A stretch of DNA of 36,146 bases. Origin: Bacteroidota bacterium (GTDB lineage Bacteria; Bacteroidota; Bacteroidia; Flavobacteriales; Flavobacteriaceae). The notes beneath the pieces are model-generated. The model saw only the letters and a program-made list of their open reading frames with translations. It ran no database searches and had not been told where the DNA came from. This document shows, one piece after another, positions 1-8,507 of this stretch. The DNA lies in contig JAJRQR010000037.1 of assembly GCA_024280145.1 (NCBI GenBank), forward strand, positions 1-36,146, written 5' to 3'. Position numbers and translations under genes: made by a program. Position 1 is the first letter of the stretch; every line of letters begins with the position of its first letter.

Positions 1-24
1 AAGATATAAAATTTTAAAATAAAG

Positions 25-55
25 CTTGTCAAAAAAGAAAAGGATTGTATATTTG
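25..55 (+). promoter_or_regulatory. Bacteroidota-type promoter of the initiator tRNA
   Basis: A CTTG box (25-28) is followed after 19 nt by TATATTTG (48-55). This matches the Bacteroidota sigma-ABfr consensus TTTG-N19-21-TAnnTTTG. The tRNA begins 10 nt further on. Assigned from motif and spacing only. Confidence 0.75.
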
Positions 56-65
56 CAGTCGATAT

Positions 66-138
<73 letters not shown>

Positions 139-145
139 CTAAGAA

Positions 146-175
146 AAACTTCATCAGAAATGGTGGAGTTTTTTT
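146..175 (+). terminator. rho-independent terminator of tRNA-fMet
   Basis: AAACTTCATC (146-155) pairs with GGTGGAGTTT (162-171), including two G-U wobbles. The loop is 6 nt and a T run follows. It lies just after the tRNA and before the era promoter. Confidence 0.8.
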
Positions 176-199
176 GTTTTAATCATTTTCTTTTTAGAC

Positions 200-207
200 T
201 ATCTTTG
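200..207 (+). promoter_or_regulatory. putative -7 box for era
   Basis: TATCTTTG matches TAnnTTTG and lies 43 nt before the era start. The nearest upstream TTTG (173-176) is 23 nt away, slightly longer than usual, so the -33 element is uncertain. Confidence 0.5.
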
Positions 208-250
208 CAGCAGATCAATCAATTTTTTTGTAAATAATAAAAACAACGCA

Positions 251-1132
251 ATGTCCCACAAAGCAGGATTTGTAAATATTATCGGAAACCCAAACGTAGG
301 TAAAAGCACCTTAATGAACGCTTTTGTTGGCGAACGACTGTCTATAATTACTTCCAAAGCACAAACCACACGTCACCGAATTTTAGGAATCGTAAATGGG
401 GAAGATTTCCAGATGATATTAAGCGACACTCCTGGAATTATTAAGCCCGCATATCAGTTACAGGAAAGTATGATGGGTTTTGTGAAATCTGCTTTCGAAG
501 ATGCCGATGTATTAATTTATATGGTAGAATTGGGCGAAAAAGAGTTAAAAGATGAAGCTTTTTTTAATAAAATCACCAATGCTAAAATCCCAGTATTACT
601 TTTAATTAATAAGATTGATAAAGGTAATGAAGAGTTGCTTTCTGAAGCAATGAATTTATGGTCTAAAAAAGTGCCAAATGCACAAATATTTGCTATTTCA
701 GCTTTAGAAAATTTTGGAGTCCCAGAAGTGTTTTCAAAAATAATTGAAGTGCTTCCAGAGTCCCCACCTTTTTATCCAAAAGACCAGTTAACAGACAAGC
801 CAGAACGTTTTTTTGTAAATGAAATCATTCGTGAAAAAATTCTAATACATTATAAGAAGGAGATTCCATATTCTGTTGAAATCGATACAGAAGAATTCTT
901 TGAAGAAGAAACCATCATCCGAATGCGAAGCGTTATTATGGTAGAACGTGACACTCAAAAAGGAATCATCATTGGTCATAAAGGTACTGCCATCAAAAGA
1001 GTAGGAGTAGAGGCTCGAAAAGATTTAGAAAAATTCTTCGGAAAGAAAGTGCACATGGAATTATACGTAAAAGTAAATAAAAATTGGCGTAGTAACGAAC
1101 GACAGTTGAAACGTTTTGGGTATAACCAGTGA
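251..1132 (+). CDS. era: GTPase Era, 16S rRNA-binding ribosome assembly factor
   Basis: Era is a membrane-associated GTPase that binds the 3' end of 16S rRNA through a KH domain and checkpoints 30S subunit maturation. The 293-aa protein has the expected length. Visible GTPase motifs in order are GNPNVGKST (P-loop, residues about 12-20), DTPG (G3, about 60), NKID (G4, about 120) and SALENFG (G5, about 150). The C-terminal type II KH domain holds GIIIGHKGTAIKRVG. The start is the only ATG upstream of the P-loop and has no Shine-Dalgarno, as is normal for the phylum. It stands alone between tRNA-fMet and a convergent small gene. Its relative Der is encoded shortly downstream. Confidence 0.97.
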   Translation: MSHKAGFVNIIGNPNVGKSTLMNAFVGERLSIITSKAQTTRHRILGIVNGEDFQMILSDTPGIIKPAYQLQESMMGFVKSAFEDADVLIYMVELGEKELKDEAFFNKITNAKIPVLLLINKIDKGNEELLSEAMNLWSKKVPNAQIFAISALENFGVPEVFSKIIEVLPESPPFYPKDQLTDKPERFFVNEIIREKILIHYKKEIPYSVEIDTEEFFEEETIIRMRSVIMVERDTQKGIIIGHKGTAIKRVGVEARKDLEKFFGKKVHMELYVKVNKNWRSNERQLKRFGYNQ

Positions 1133-1229
1133 TCGTATCTAGTAGGGTTATTATAAATGATTTCAGTTAGAAAGGGAACTGAGTGTTTGCTTTTCGTAAA
1201 CGTATCGAAGTGCAGTCTTTAGTAAAAAA

Positions 1230-1273
1230 AATCCGTGTTCCTATTTATTAGTGAGAATCCGTGAAATTAGTGC
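1230..1273. repeat. short direct repeat, AATCCGTG...ATTAGTG units
   Basis: Two units, AATCCGTGttcctatttATTAGTG and AATCCGTGaaATTAGTG, lie in tandem in the intergenic space between era and the convergent small gene, ending beside that gene's stop codon. Similar motifs recur in flavobacterial intergenic DNA as far as I recall. Within this window I see only this pair. Confidence 0.45.
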
Positions 1274-1798
1274 CTAAACACAATCCTCCCGTTCCTTAAC
1301 ATCTCTCAAATCTAGCGTGTCTTCCAAAAATCCACAAAGCTGTTTCATTTCTTCTTTTCCTTTTTCTTTTCCCATTCTTCCAGCAAAATATAGAAAAACC
1401 CAGATAGCAACCAAAGCAACCATAATTCCTAATTGCATTCCATAACCAAGTTTTAAAGACCAATTGGAATATGCCCAAGCTCCCACCACAATAAAAAGAA
1501 CAATTACAGCAAAATGAAAAAACATAAACATCGTCCAAACAGATGGTTTTGGTCCAAATAATCCTTTCAATTCACTTTTTTTATCATCTATTTCTTCAAT
1601 TTCTAAATGAAGCTGTGGAGACCAAAAATGTTGTTTGCTCTTTGGAATTCGAATAAAAACGTGATTATCAACTCTTGAAACTACAAAGTCCTTTTGTTCC
1701 TTCTTACTCTTTTCAAAGGTTTCCAAGGCATTCTCATTATTTTGATCAATTTCCAGTTTGAATCTTGGTCGTAATAAAATCTCGTTTTCTAAGCTCAT
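1274..1798 (-). CDS. small two-helix membrane protein between era and der
   Basis: This is a 174-aa protein with a soluble N-terminal half rich in charged residues (about 1-85) and two hydrophobic helices (about 90-112, WTMFMFFHFAVIVLFIVVGAW, and about 118-140). A charged, Lys/Glu-rich cytosolic tail follows. No catalytic motif is visible. It is convergent with era and divergent from der. Relatives beside der in flavobacteria are, from memory, sometimes labelled GTP-binding protein, but there is no P-loop here, so I treat that label as an annotation carry-over. The second ORF-track entry inside it (1296-1538) is a frame shadow. Function unknown. Confidence 0.75.
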   Translation of the reverse strand: MSLENEILLRPRFKLEIDQNNENALETFEKSKKEQKDFVVSRVDNHVFIRIPKSKQHFWSPQLHLEIEEIDDKKSELKGLFGPKPSVWTMFMFFHFAVIVLFIVVGAWAYSNWSLKLGYGMQLGIMVALVAIWVFLYFAGRMGKEKGKEEMKQLCGFLEDTLDLRDVKEREDCV

Positions 1799-1850
1799 AA
1801 AATGAATAGTTTGGAGTGTAATTTAGAGTTTTTTCTTCAATTTTAAACCC

Positions 1851-1904
1851 TACCTTTGCAGCGAAATAATAAGGCTTAAAAAAGTCCTGTTATTTAGGAG
1901 CCTT
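1851..1904 (+). promoter_or_regulatory. der promoter -7 box and structured 5' leader
   Basis: TACCTTTG (1851-1858) fits the -7 consensus. The predicted leader then contains AAGGCT (1871-1876) pairing with AGCCTT (1899-1904), and an inner CCT (1886-1888) pairing with AGG (1896-1898). The hairpin sits about 40 nt before the der start and has no poly-T tail, so it is not an obvious terminator. Confidence 0.5.
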
Positions 1905-1943
1905 GCAGAAAATTTCAAGGCGACATTTTTCAAATAAAAAGTT

Positions 1944-3244
1944 ATGAGTATAGTTGCCATTGTAGGAAGACCAAACGTAGGAAAATCTACCTTATTTAAT
2001 AGATTAATTCAACGTCGTGAAGCGATTGTAGATGCAGTAAGTGGAGTTACAAGAGACCGTCATTATGGGAAAAGTGATTGGAATGGAAAAGAATTTTCAT
2101 TAATAGACACCGGAGGTTATGTAGTTGGAAGTGATGATGTTTTTGAAGCTGAAATCGATAAACAAGTAGAATTAGCGATAGATGAAGCGGATGCTATTGT
2201 TTTTATGACCGATGTAACTTCAGGCGTAACAGGAATGGATGAAGATGTTACTAAATTGCTTCGTAAATCAAACAAGCCTGTTTTTTTAGTAGTAAATAAA
2301 GTGGATAGTGCTAGTCGTACCAATGATGCAGTAGAATTTTATTCTTTAGGTTTCGATAAATATTATATCATGTCTAGTATCAATGGTTCTGGAACAGGAG
2401 AATTACTAGACGATTTAGTAAAAGCACTACCAGATACAGTTGAAGAAGAAGCAAGTGAATTGCCAAGATTTGCAGTTGTAGGAAGACCCAACGCAGGAAA
2501 ATCGTCTTTTATAAATGCCTTAATAGGAAAAGATCGCTACATCGTAACCGATATTGCTGGAACCACACGCGATAGTATAGATACCCATTACAACCGTTTT
2601 GGATTCGATTTTAACTTGGTTGATACTGCCGGAATTAGAAGAAAAAGTAAAGTAAAAGAAGATTTAGAATTTTATTCGGTAATGCGAAGCGTCCGTGCCA
2701 TTGAACACAGCGATGTTGTAATTGTTGTTTTGGATGCCACTCGTGGATTTGATGGACAAGTACAAAATATTTTTGGTTGGCTCAGAAAAATAATAAAGGA
2801 GTTGTGATTTTGGTGAACAAATGGGATTTGGTTGAAAAAGATCATAAAAGTGTGAAGGAATATGAAACTAGAATCCGACAACAATGCGAACCTTTTACCG
2901 ATGTTCCTATTGTATTTATTTCAGTATTAACCAAACAACGAATTTTTAAAGCCATTGAAACTGCGGTTGAAGTATTTAAAAACCGAAGCAAACGTATTAA
3001 AACAAGTGAGCTTAACGAGGTAATGCTTCCTGTAGTAGAAAACTACGGACCACCAGCTTATAAAGGGAAATACGTAAAAATTAAATATATTATGCAATTG
3101 CCATTGCCTTATCCAAGTTTTGCATTTTTCGCAAACCTTCCACAGTACGTAAAGGAACCCTATAAACGTTTTTTAGAAAATAAACTTAGAGAGAAATTCG
3201 ATTTTCACGGAGTTCCAATTACCGTTTATATTCGGAAGAAATAG
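1944..3244 (+). pseudogene. der: GTPase Der (EngA), split here by a 1-nt homopolymer frameshift
   Basis: Der has two tandem GTPase domains and a C-terminal KH-like domain and is needed for 50S subunit maturation. Domain 1 starts with GRPNVGKST (residues 8-16) and has DTGG and NKVD. Domain 2 has [13 protein letters not shown] and, after the break, NKWD. The KH-like tail ends [10 protein letters not shown]. The reading frame breaks at a run of five T (2770-2774). Family alignment from memory expects about QNIFWLAQ, which one extra T restores ([22 protein letters not shown]). With that base the gene is 1302 nt and 433 aa, the usual size. Because der is essential, I think this is a sequencing or assembly indel rather than a true pseudogene. 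The ORF track shows it as two pieces (1944-2807 and 2777-3244). Confidence 0.93.
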
Positions 3245-3269
3245 TTACCTCTTGATTTTCGATATGTCA

Positions 3270-3289
3270 CACTGAGCGCAGTCGAAGTG
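3270..3289. repeat. short dispersed repeat, CACTGAGCGCAGTCGAAGTG
   Basis: The 20-bp unit has complementary ends (CACT/AGTG). Related copies lie at 3336-3357 and, inside a gene, at 12972-12992. The type (xACTGAGCGxAGTCGAAGTx) is common in flavobacterial intergenic DNA. It sits in the 228-nt gap between der and the outer membrane protein gene. Confidence 0.6.
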
Positions 3290-3335
3290 CTGATTAATCT
3301 AAGATGAAATTTTTATATGGTCTAGTCGAAAGTGG

Positions 3336-3357
3336 TTGCTGAGCGAAGTCGATGTAC
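3336..3357. repeat. second, diverged copy of the GAGCGnAGTCGA repeat
   Basis: TTGCTGAGCGAAGTCGATGTAC shares the core TGAGCGnAGTCGA with the copy 66 nt upstream. The rest of this intergenic region (3245-3472) shows no gene or clear terminator. Confidence 0.5.
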
Positions 3358-3472
3358 AGCCAAAGTGCAAAATGGCCATAATCACATTTTTACAATAATT
3401 TTAAGCCCCACTAAAACAAAATTGTTTTAAATTCGTTTTTGAATCATCAATCAACTAACAATCAATAACGAA

Positions 3473-6259
3473 ATGAAAAGACTTCTGTTTATTTTAGCAC
3501 TTTTTTGTGCTTCAAACATTTCTTTTGCTCAAAATAAATCCTTTCAGCTTTCAGGAACATTGCTTTCCGAGGAGGATAATTCTCCCTTAGAATCCGCTAC
3601 CATTTATCTGGAAAGAGTAAAAGACAGCACCTTAGTTACCTACACAATTTCAGATAAAAACGGTCACTTTTATATTGAAGAAAAAACTTCTGACACCCAT
3701 CTAAACCTCTATGTTTCTTATGTTGGTTATTTAACTCACGTTGAAAAAATTGCAATTAATTCCGAAGAAATCGTACTTCCACCAATTATTTTAAAACCGA
3801 ATACCAATCAGTTAGATGAAATAATCATCAAATCACGAGCACCGATTACCATTAAAAAAGACACTTTAGAATTCAATGCGAAATCCTTCAAAACTAAAAA
3901 AGATGCGAATGTAGAAGACTTACTGAAGCAATTGCCAGGAGTTGAAGTTGACGCAGACGGAAAAATAACCGTCAACGGAAAACCCGTAAATAAAATTTTG
4001 GTGAATGGGAAACCATTTTTTGGGGATGATCCAACTATTACTACAAGAAATTTATCGAAAGATATTATTGAAAAAGTGCAAGTAACCGATACCAAAACCA
4101 AATCGGAAGCATTTTCTGGTGAAGAAGGCGACAAGGATAATAAAACGATTAATTTAACGATTAGCGAGGATAAAAACAAAGGGGTTTTTGGACGAGTTGC
4201 AGCTGGAGGTGGTACGGACGAGCGTTACGAATATGCAGGAATGATCAATGTTTTTGATAACGAAAGAAGAATTAGCGTATTGGCAGGAGGAAATAACACC
4301 AATTCTCCTGGTTTTAGTTTGGGGGAAATTCAGAAAATGTTTGGAAATGGAAGATCTATGACTATGAATTCTAGCGGAAGTTTTAGTATTGATGGAAGAT
4401 CTTTTGGAATGGGAGAAGGAATTGTAACTTCCAACACAGTTGGTGCTAATTATGCAGATGAATTTGGAAAAGGATTTGATGTAAATGCAGATTATTTTTA
4501 TTCGGGAAGTAACTCGGAAAATGAAACGGCCACCCAAAGAGAAAACATATTGCCCGACTCCCGTTATTTTACAAATTCCGTTTCAAAATCGGATAATAAT
4601 AATGATACGCAAAGTGTGAATATGGGTTTTGATATTGAGTTGGATTCTACTTTTCTAATCAATATTAAACCTTCATTTGTCTATAATAAAAGTAAAACCA
4701 ACTTTTCTTCAAGTGAAGAATCTTTGAATGAATTTAACGAACTTACTAATAAGTCAATTAGTTCTTCTTTTGTTGAATCTACTGGAAAAAATGTCAAAAA
4801 TAACTTAGATATTACCAAGCGTTTTGGAAACAGAGGTGCTTTTTTTCGTTTTGGAATGACGAATGAATTTAACGATAGTGATTCCGATGATTTCCTTAAA
4901 TCTGAAACGAATACTTTCGGTGATAATCCGACAGAATTGATAAGAGATCAGTTTACAAATGGTGCAAAAAACTTAAATAGTTTCTTCTCATCCTTAACGT
5001 ATAGATTGCCCCTAGTTTCCGAAAAATTATTCTTAGATTTTAAATATAGCCTTCGTGATGACAAAAGAGAAGACAGGAAAAGCACTTTCGATTTTGATGA
5101 AAACACACTAGGTTATACCTTGTTTAATGAAGAGTTAAGTACAGATTTTATTTATAAAAACAAACGGATTACACCAGGTATGGCAATGCGGTATGAACAA
5201 GAAAAATGGTCGGTAAGTGTTAATGCAGGTTATGTTTTTAGAACCTTAGAAAACCAAGATTTATTACGACCCGAATTAAGTTTAACAAGAGATTTTGAAG
5301 CGTTAGAATTTGGCGGTTATTTTAATATGAGATTCAATCCAAAAACTTCACTCTATACGGGATATAGTAAAAACAACACACCGCCACAATTGTCACAATT
5401 ACAGCCTTTTGTAGATGTTTCTGACCCATTGAATACGGTAACAGGAAATCCAGATTTGGAACCTTCTAACAACCATTCTATTTATCTTGGGTTTAATAGT
5501 TATGATTTTCAGAAAGGCACCGGGTTTTATAGTTATGCCAATTTAAATTTTGTTGAAAATGATGTGATTTCAAAAACAAGTATTGATGAAAATTTAATAA
5601 AAAATACCACTTACACCAATGTAGATGGCAATTATCGAATAGATTTAAGTTTAAGTTATAGTAAGAAAGTTAAAATTGACAGTCTTCGAAATGTGAAATT
5701 TAGTTTAGGTGCTTACGGAAATATGAGCAAAAACATCAATTTTAATAATGAAGTAAAGTATGCTTCGCTCAATACTTCAGTAACTCCAAATGCTAGAATA
5801 ACTTTTACTTGGAATGATGTTTTAGAAATTGCACCTTATTATAATGTTGCCATTTCAAAAACCAGATTTGATATTGATACTTTTGAAGACCAAAACTTTT
5901 TACGTCACAGCGCTGGATTAAAAACAGCAACGTTCCTTCCTAAAAAGTTTGAGTGGCGAAATGATATAAAATATATTTATAACCCAGATGTAGCTCCAGG
6001 TTTTCAGAATAGTTCGTGGTTTTGGAATGCTTCACTCGCCTACAGCGTTTTAAAAGACACTGGAATTGTCACATTTAAAGTCTATGATTTATTGAACCAA
6101 AACACCAATGCGCAACGTACTGCAACCGCAGATTATATTCAAGATTCACAAAGCACGGTTTTGCAGCAATATTTTATGTTGAGTTTTAGTTGGAAATTTA
6201 ATAGCCTTGGAAAAAAAGCAAATTCAAATGATGGGAATATGTTTATGATAATTGATTGA
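3473..6259 (+). CDS. outer membrane beta-barrel protein (CarboxypepD_reg + plug + OMP_b-brl_3 type)
   Basis: This 928-aa outer-membrane protein of the TonB-dependent-receptor-like family is common in Bacteroidota. It has a signal peptide (MKRLLFILALFCASNISFAQ). A carboxypeptidase-regulatory-like beta-sandwich follows (about 22-110), then a plug-like region (about 115-210) with the family signature VNGKPVNKILVNGKPFF. A long aromatic-rich barrel (about 380-928) includes GNPDLEPSNNHSIYLGF. A classic TonB box and C-terminal aromatic residue are not evident, so transport substrate and TonB dependence are unknown. Some relatives are outer-membrane structural or sensor proteins. It appears monocistronic. 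Confidence 0.85.
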   Translation: MKRLLFILALFCASNISFAQNKSFQLSGTLLSEEDNSPLESATIYLERVKDSTLVTYTISDKNGHFYIEEKTSDTHLNLYVSYVGYLTHVEKIAINSEEIVLPPIILKPNTNQLDEIIIKSRAPITIKKDTLEFNAKSFKTKKDANVEDLLKQLPGVEVDADGKITVNGKPVNKILVNGKPFFGDDPTITTRNLSKDIIEKVQVTDTKTKSEAFSGEEGDKDNKTINLTISEDKNKGVFGRVAAGGGTDERYEYAGMINVFDNERRISVLAGGNNTNSPGFSLGEIQKMFGNGRSMTMNSSGSFSIDGRSFGMGEGIVTSNTVGANYADEFGKGFDVNADYFYSGSNSENETATQRENILPDSRYFTNSVSKSDNNNDTQSVNMGFDIELDSTFLINIKPSFVYNKSKTNFSSSEESLNEFNELTNKSISSSFVESTGKNVKNNLDITKRFGNRGAFFRFGMTNEFNDSDSDDFLKSETNTFGDNPTELIRDQFTNGAKNLNSFFSSLTYRLPLVSEKLFLDFKYSLRDDKREDRKSTFDFDENTLGYTLFNEELSTDFIYKNKRITPGMAMRYEQEKWSVSVNAGYVFRTLENQDLLRPELSLTRDFEALEFGGYFNMRFNPKTSLYTGYSKNNTPPQLSQLQPFVDVSDPLNTVTGNPDLEPSNNHSIYLGFNSYDFQKGTGFYSYANLNFVENDVISKTSIDENLIKNTTYTNVDGNYRIDLSLSYSKKVKIDSLRNVKFSLGAYGNMSKNINFNNEVKYASLNTSVTPNARITFTWNDVLEIAPYYNVAISKTRFDIDTFEDQNFLRHSAGLKTATFLPKKFEWRNDIKYIYNPDVAPGFQNSSWFWNASLAYSVLKDTGIVTFKVYDLLNQNTNAQRTATADYIQDSQSTVLQQYFMLSFSWKFNSLGKKANSNDGNMFMIID

Positions 6260-6325
6260 GGAATTATGTTTATTTGTTGAATTGTTTGTGAATAATCCAC
6301 TCATTAAATCATTCATTCATTAACA

Positions 6326-7120
6326 CTACCAACCACCACTAGCACCGCCGCCGCCGAAGCCACCGCCGCCGAAGCCACCGCCAAATCCACCACTGGATCC
6401 TCCAAAGCTTCCGCCACCACCACCAAATCCGCCAGAACGTCCCATACTGCTTAGAATGATAATATCAAGTAAGCTTCCGCCACCGCCACGACCACCTTTT
6501 CCCCCTTTACCTCTACTAAAGATTATAATAAAAATTATTATAAAAAATATAAAAGGTAAGTAGTTTGAAATTGAAGTATCATCAGAGAAATCTCGATTTT
6601 CATCAAATTCACCCATCAACATTTTAAATATGGCATCGGTGCCTTTATCCAATCCTCCGTAATAGTCATCTTGTTTAAATTGTGGAATAATGATGCGTTC
6701 GATAACTTGTTTGGCATCTCTATCGGAAATAATACTTTCAATTCCGTAGCCCGTATTAATGTCTATTTTACGGTCATTTCTAGCAAGTAACATTAAAATT
6801 CCGTTGTCTTTTCCGTCTTGACCAATCCCCCATTTTTGTCCCCATTTAGTTCCAAGAAAAGAAATATCTTCTCCTCGGGTAGAGCCAATAATAATTACCA
6901 CAATTTGTGTGGAAGTAGAATCTGAATACCGAATTAATTTTTGTTCTAAAGCCGATTTTTCAGTTGCAGAAAGCAAACCAATATAATCGTATAATGAAGT
7001 TTGAGCTTGTGTGCTTGAAGGTTTTTTAGGAATGTCATATTGAGCAATTCCAACTGATGTAAAAAACAATAAACCAATAAGCGTAAATAGGAACGATTTT
7101 TTTAAATGTAAATTATTCAT
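6326..7120 (-). CDS. exported TPM-domain protein with glycine-rich tail
   Basis: TPM (YgcG/Psb32-type, PF04536) domains occur in membrane-anchored or exported proteins next to LemA. The protein has a signal peptide (MNNLHLKKSFLFTLIGLLFFTSVGIAQ), then a TPM domain (about 35-170) with YDYIGLLSATEKSALEQKL and NTGYGIESIISDRDA. One transmembrane helix follows (about 187-205), and the last 65 residues are almost all Gly/Ser/Phe (GGFGGGFGGGGFGGGGASGGW). I start at 7120 rather than the ORF-track 7162 because this ATG begins the signal peptide and overlaps the upstream stop (ATGAATAA), typical of translational coupling. It is the last gene of the M23-MerR-LemA-TPM-TPM operon. Function in the cell is unresolved. 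Confidence 0.88.
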   Translation of the reverse strand: MNNLHLKKSFLFTLIGLLFFTSVGIAQYDIPKKPSSTQAQTSLYDYIGLLSATEKSALEQKLIRYSDSTSTQIVVIIIGSTRGEDISFLGTKWGQKWGIGQDGKDNGILMLLARNDRKIDINTGYGIESIISDRDAKQVIERIIIPQFKQDDYYGGLDKGTDAIFKMLMGEFDENRDFSDDTSISNYLPFIFFIIIFIIIFSRGKGGKGGRGGGGSLLDIIILSSMGRSGGFGGGGGSFGGSSGGFGGGFGGGGFGGGGASGGW

Positions 7121-7559
7121 TGGTTCCTTTAGATATAGTGTTTGGGAGTTCATCAATGTCATCTGACATATATGGAAAGTATTTTTTTAGTTGTTCCCCA
7201 GCTTTTAAAATACCATCGACTAATCCTTGTTTTGGATTTCCGTTTTTAAAATGTTCGATTATGATATTGATGGTAGATTCCCAAAAATTATCCGGTACTT
7301 TTTCATTGATTCCTTGATCGCCCATAATAACTATAGAATGATCTTCAACCGCAACATAAATAAGTACGCCGTTTCGGTTACTGGTGTTATACATTTCTAG
7401 TTTATTGAAAACTTCTTCAGCACGCGAAAAAGAATCCTTTTTACAATGAGGCTCTAAATGTACCCGTATTTCACCTGAAGTATTAAGTTCAGCTAAACGT
7501 ATAGCTTCCACAATTTCGGTTTCATCGTTGGGAGTTAAAAAGGCTTCGACTTCTGTCAT
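7113..7559 (-). CDS. soluble TPM-domain protein
   Basis: This 148-aa protein is almost entirely one TPM domain (PF04536) and has no signal peptide or membrane helix. Matching motifs are ELNTSGEIRVHLEP, NGVLIYVAVEDHSIVIMGDQGIN and the conserved Asp/Gly-rich loop. It lies 12 nt downstream of LemA and overlaps the next TPM gene by 8 nt. Pairs of a short soluble and a longer exported TPM protein beside LemA are a common Bacteroidota arrangement. Confidence 0.88.
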   Translation of the reverse strand: MTEVEAFLTPNDETEIVEAIRLAELNTSGEIRVHLEPHCKKDSFSRAEEVFNKLEMYNTSNRNGVLIYVAVEDHSIVIMGDQGINEKVPDNFWESTINIIIEHFKNGNPKQGLVDGILKAGEQLKKYFPYMSDDIDELPNTISKGTNE

Positions 7560-7571
7560 GTTAATTCAGAA

Positions 7572-8168
7572 TTAAAATTCAACAACAGGAGCGTCTTCGG
7601 TTCCTTCTTTTGCTTTAAAATATTCCATTTCTTCAAATTTTCCGATAAAATTATTCACAATATTATTTGGGAATACTTTTAAATGTTGGTTGTAAGGTCT
7701 TACAGCTTCATTAAAACGATTTCGTTCCACATTAATACGGTTTTCGGTTCGTTCTAGTTCATTGATAAGTTCCTTAAAATTTTCGTTTGCTTTAAGATCT
7801 GGATAGCGTTCAAAAGTTGCTAATAACCTTGATAAAGCAGAGCTCAATCCACTTTGTACTTGGTGAAATTGCTCCATTTGAGCAGGAGTGATGTTACTTG
7901 GGTCTATGGTGATAGAAGTAGCTTTACTTCTAGCTTCAATAACTTTGGTAAGGGTTTCTTGTTCAAATTCTGCATAACCTTTGGCAGTATTTACAATGTT
8001 TGGAATTAAGTCTGCTCTACGTTGGTAAGAACTTTCAACATTTCCCCATTGAGCAGTTGCTGTTTCTTGTAGTCTTATTCCTGTGTTGTAAAATTTTGGA
8101 CCAATAGAATATCCTATGATTGCAAGTATGGCAACAACTGCGATTATAATAATAGCTGATTTTTTCAT
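7572..8168 (-). CDS. lemA: LemA family membrane protein
   Basis: The 198-aa protein has a single N-terminal transmembrane helix (residues 4-24, SAIIIIAVVAILAIIGYSI) and a helical LemA domain. Characteristic motifs are YNTGIRLQETATAQWGNVESSYQRRADLIPNIVNTAKGYA and the central QSGLSSALSRLLATFERYPDLKANENF. LemA proteins have a coiled-coil extracytoplasmic domain of unclear function, and co-occur with TPM-domain proteins as here. It lies 10 nt downstream of the MerR-like gene in the same operon. Confidence 0.95.
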   Translation of the reverse strand: MKKSAIIIIAVVAILAIIGYSIGPKFYNTGIRLQETATAQWGNVESSYQRRADLIPNIVNTAKGYAEFEQETLTKVIEARSKATSITIDPSNITPAQMEQFHQVQSGLSSALSRLLATFERYPDLKANENFKELINELERTENRINVERNRFNEAVRPYNQHLKVFPNNIVNNFIGKFEEMEYFKAKEGTEDAPVVEF

Positions 8169-8178
8169 TTTTGTTGGT

Positions 8179-8507
8179 TTATAAGTGTTTTTTAATTTTT
8201 AAAAGTTCGGTTTTTACGGTTTCTAATTTCCGAATTAATTCAAAATTATCTAAAATCTGATGTTTTTTTTCTTTTAAATGAATTTTTGCACCTTCCAGAG
8301 TAAACCCTCGTTCTTTTACTAAATGATAAATAAGTTCGAGGTTTTTAATATCTTCTTGGGTGAATTTTCGATCGCCTTTGGCATTTTTTTCGGTTTGATT
8401 ACATCAAATTCTTTTTCCCAAAAACGGATTAATGAAGTATTAACTGAAAAAGCTTTGGCAACTTCTCCAATTCCATAATATCTTTTTTCTGATAATTCTA
8501 CGTGCAT
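8179..8507 (-). pseudogene. MerR-family transcriptional regulator, frameshifted as sequenced
   Basis: The N-terminus ([41 protein letters not shown]) is a MerR-type winged-helix DNA-binding domain. The track ORF then runs off-frame to a stop at 8319. A run of seven A on the coding strand (T 8384-8390 on the plus strand) should be eight. With one base added the frame continues as NAKGDRKFTQEDIKNLELIYHLVKERGFTLEGAKIHLKEKK to a TAA at 8179-8181. The result is 109 aa, a usual size for this small flavobacterial MerR-like protein without an effector domain. Its start overlaps the M23 stop by one base (TAATG). Confidence 0.85.

Noticed and set aside
1192-1222. Possible third intergenic copy of the GAGCGnAGTCGA repeat (tatcgaagtgcagtc)
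   Set aside because: Only a fragment matches and the TGAGCG half is absent.
3094-3102. GCAATTGCC core of the operator inside der
   Set aside because: It is within coding sequence and lacks the AATAC/GTATT outer arms and any -7 box at the fixed spacing.
3928-3936. GCAATTGCC core inside the outer membrane protein gene
   Set aside because: Coding sequence (KQLPG region) without the outer arms or promoter elements.
7121-7162. Upstream start for the exported TPM protein
   Set aside because: The extension would place residues before a clear signal peptide and increase overlap with the previous gene.
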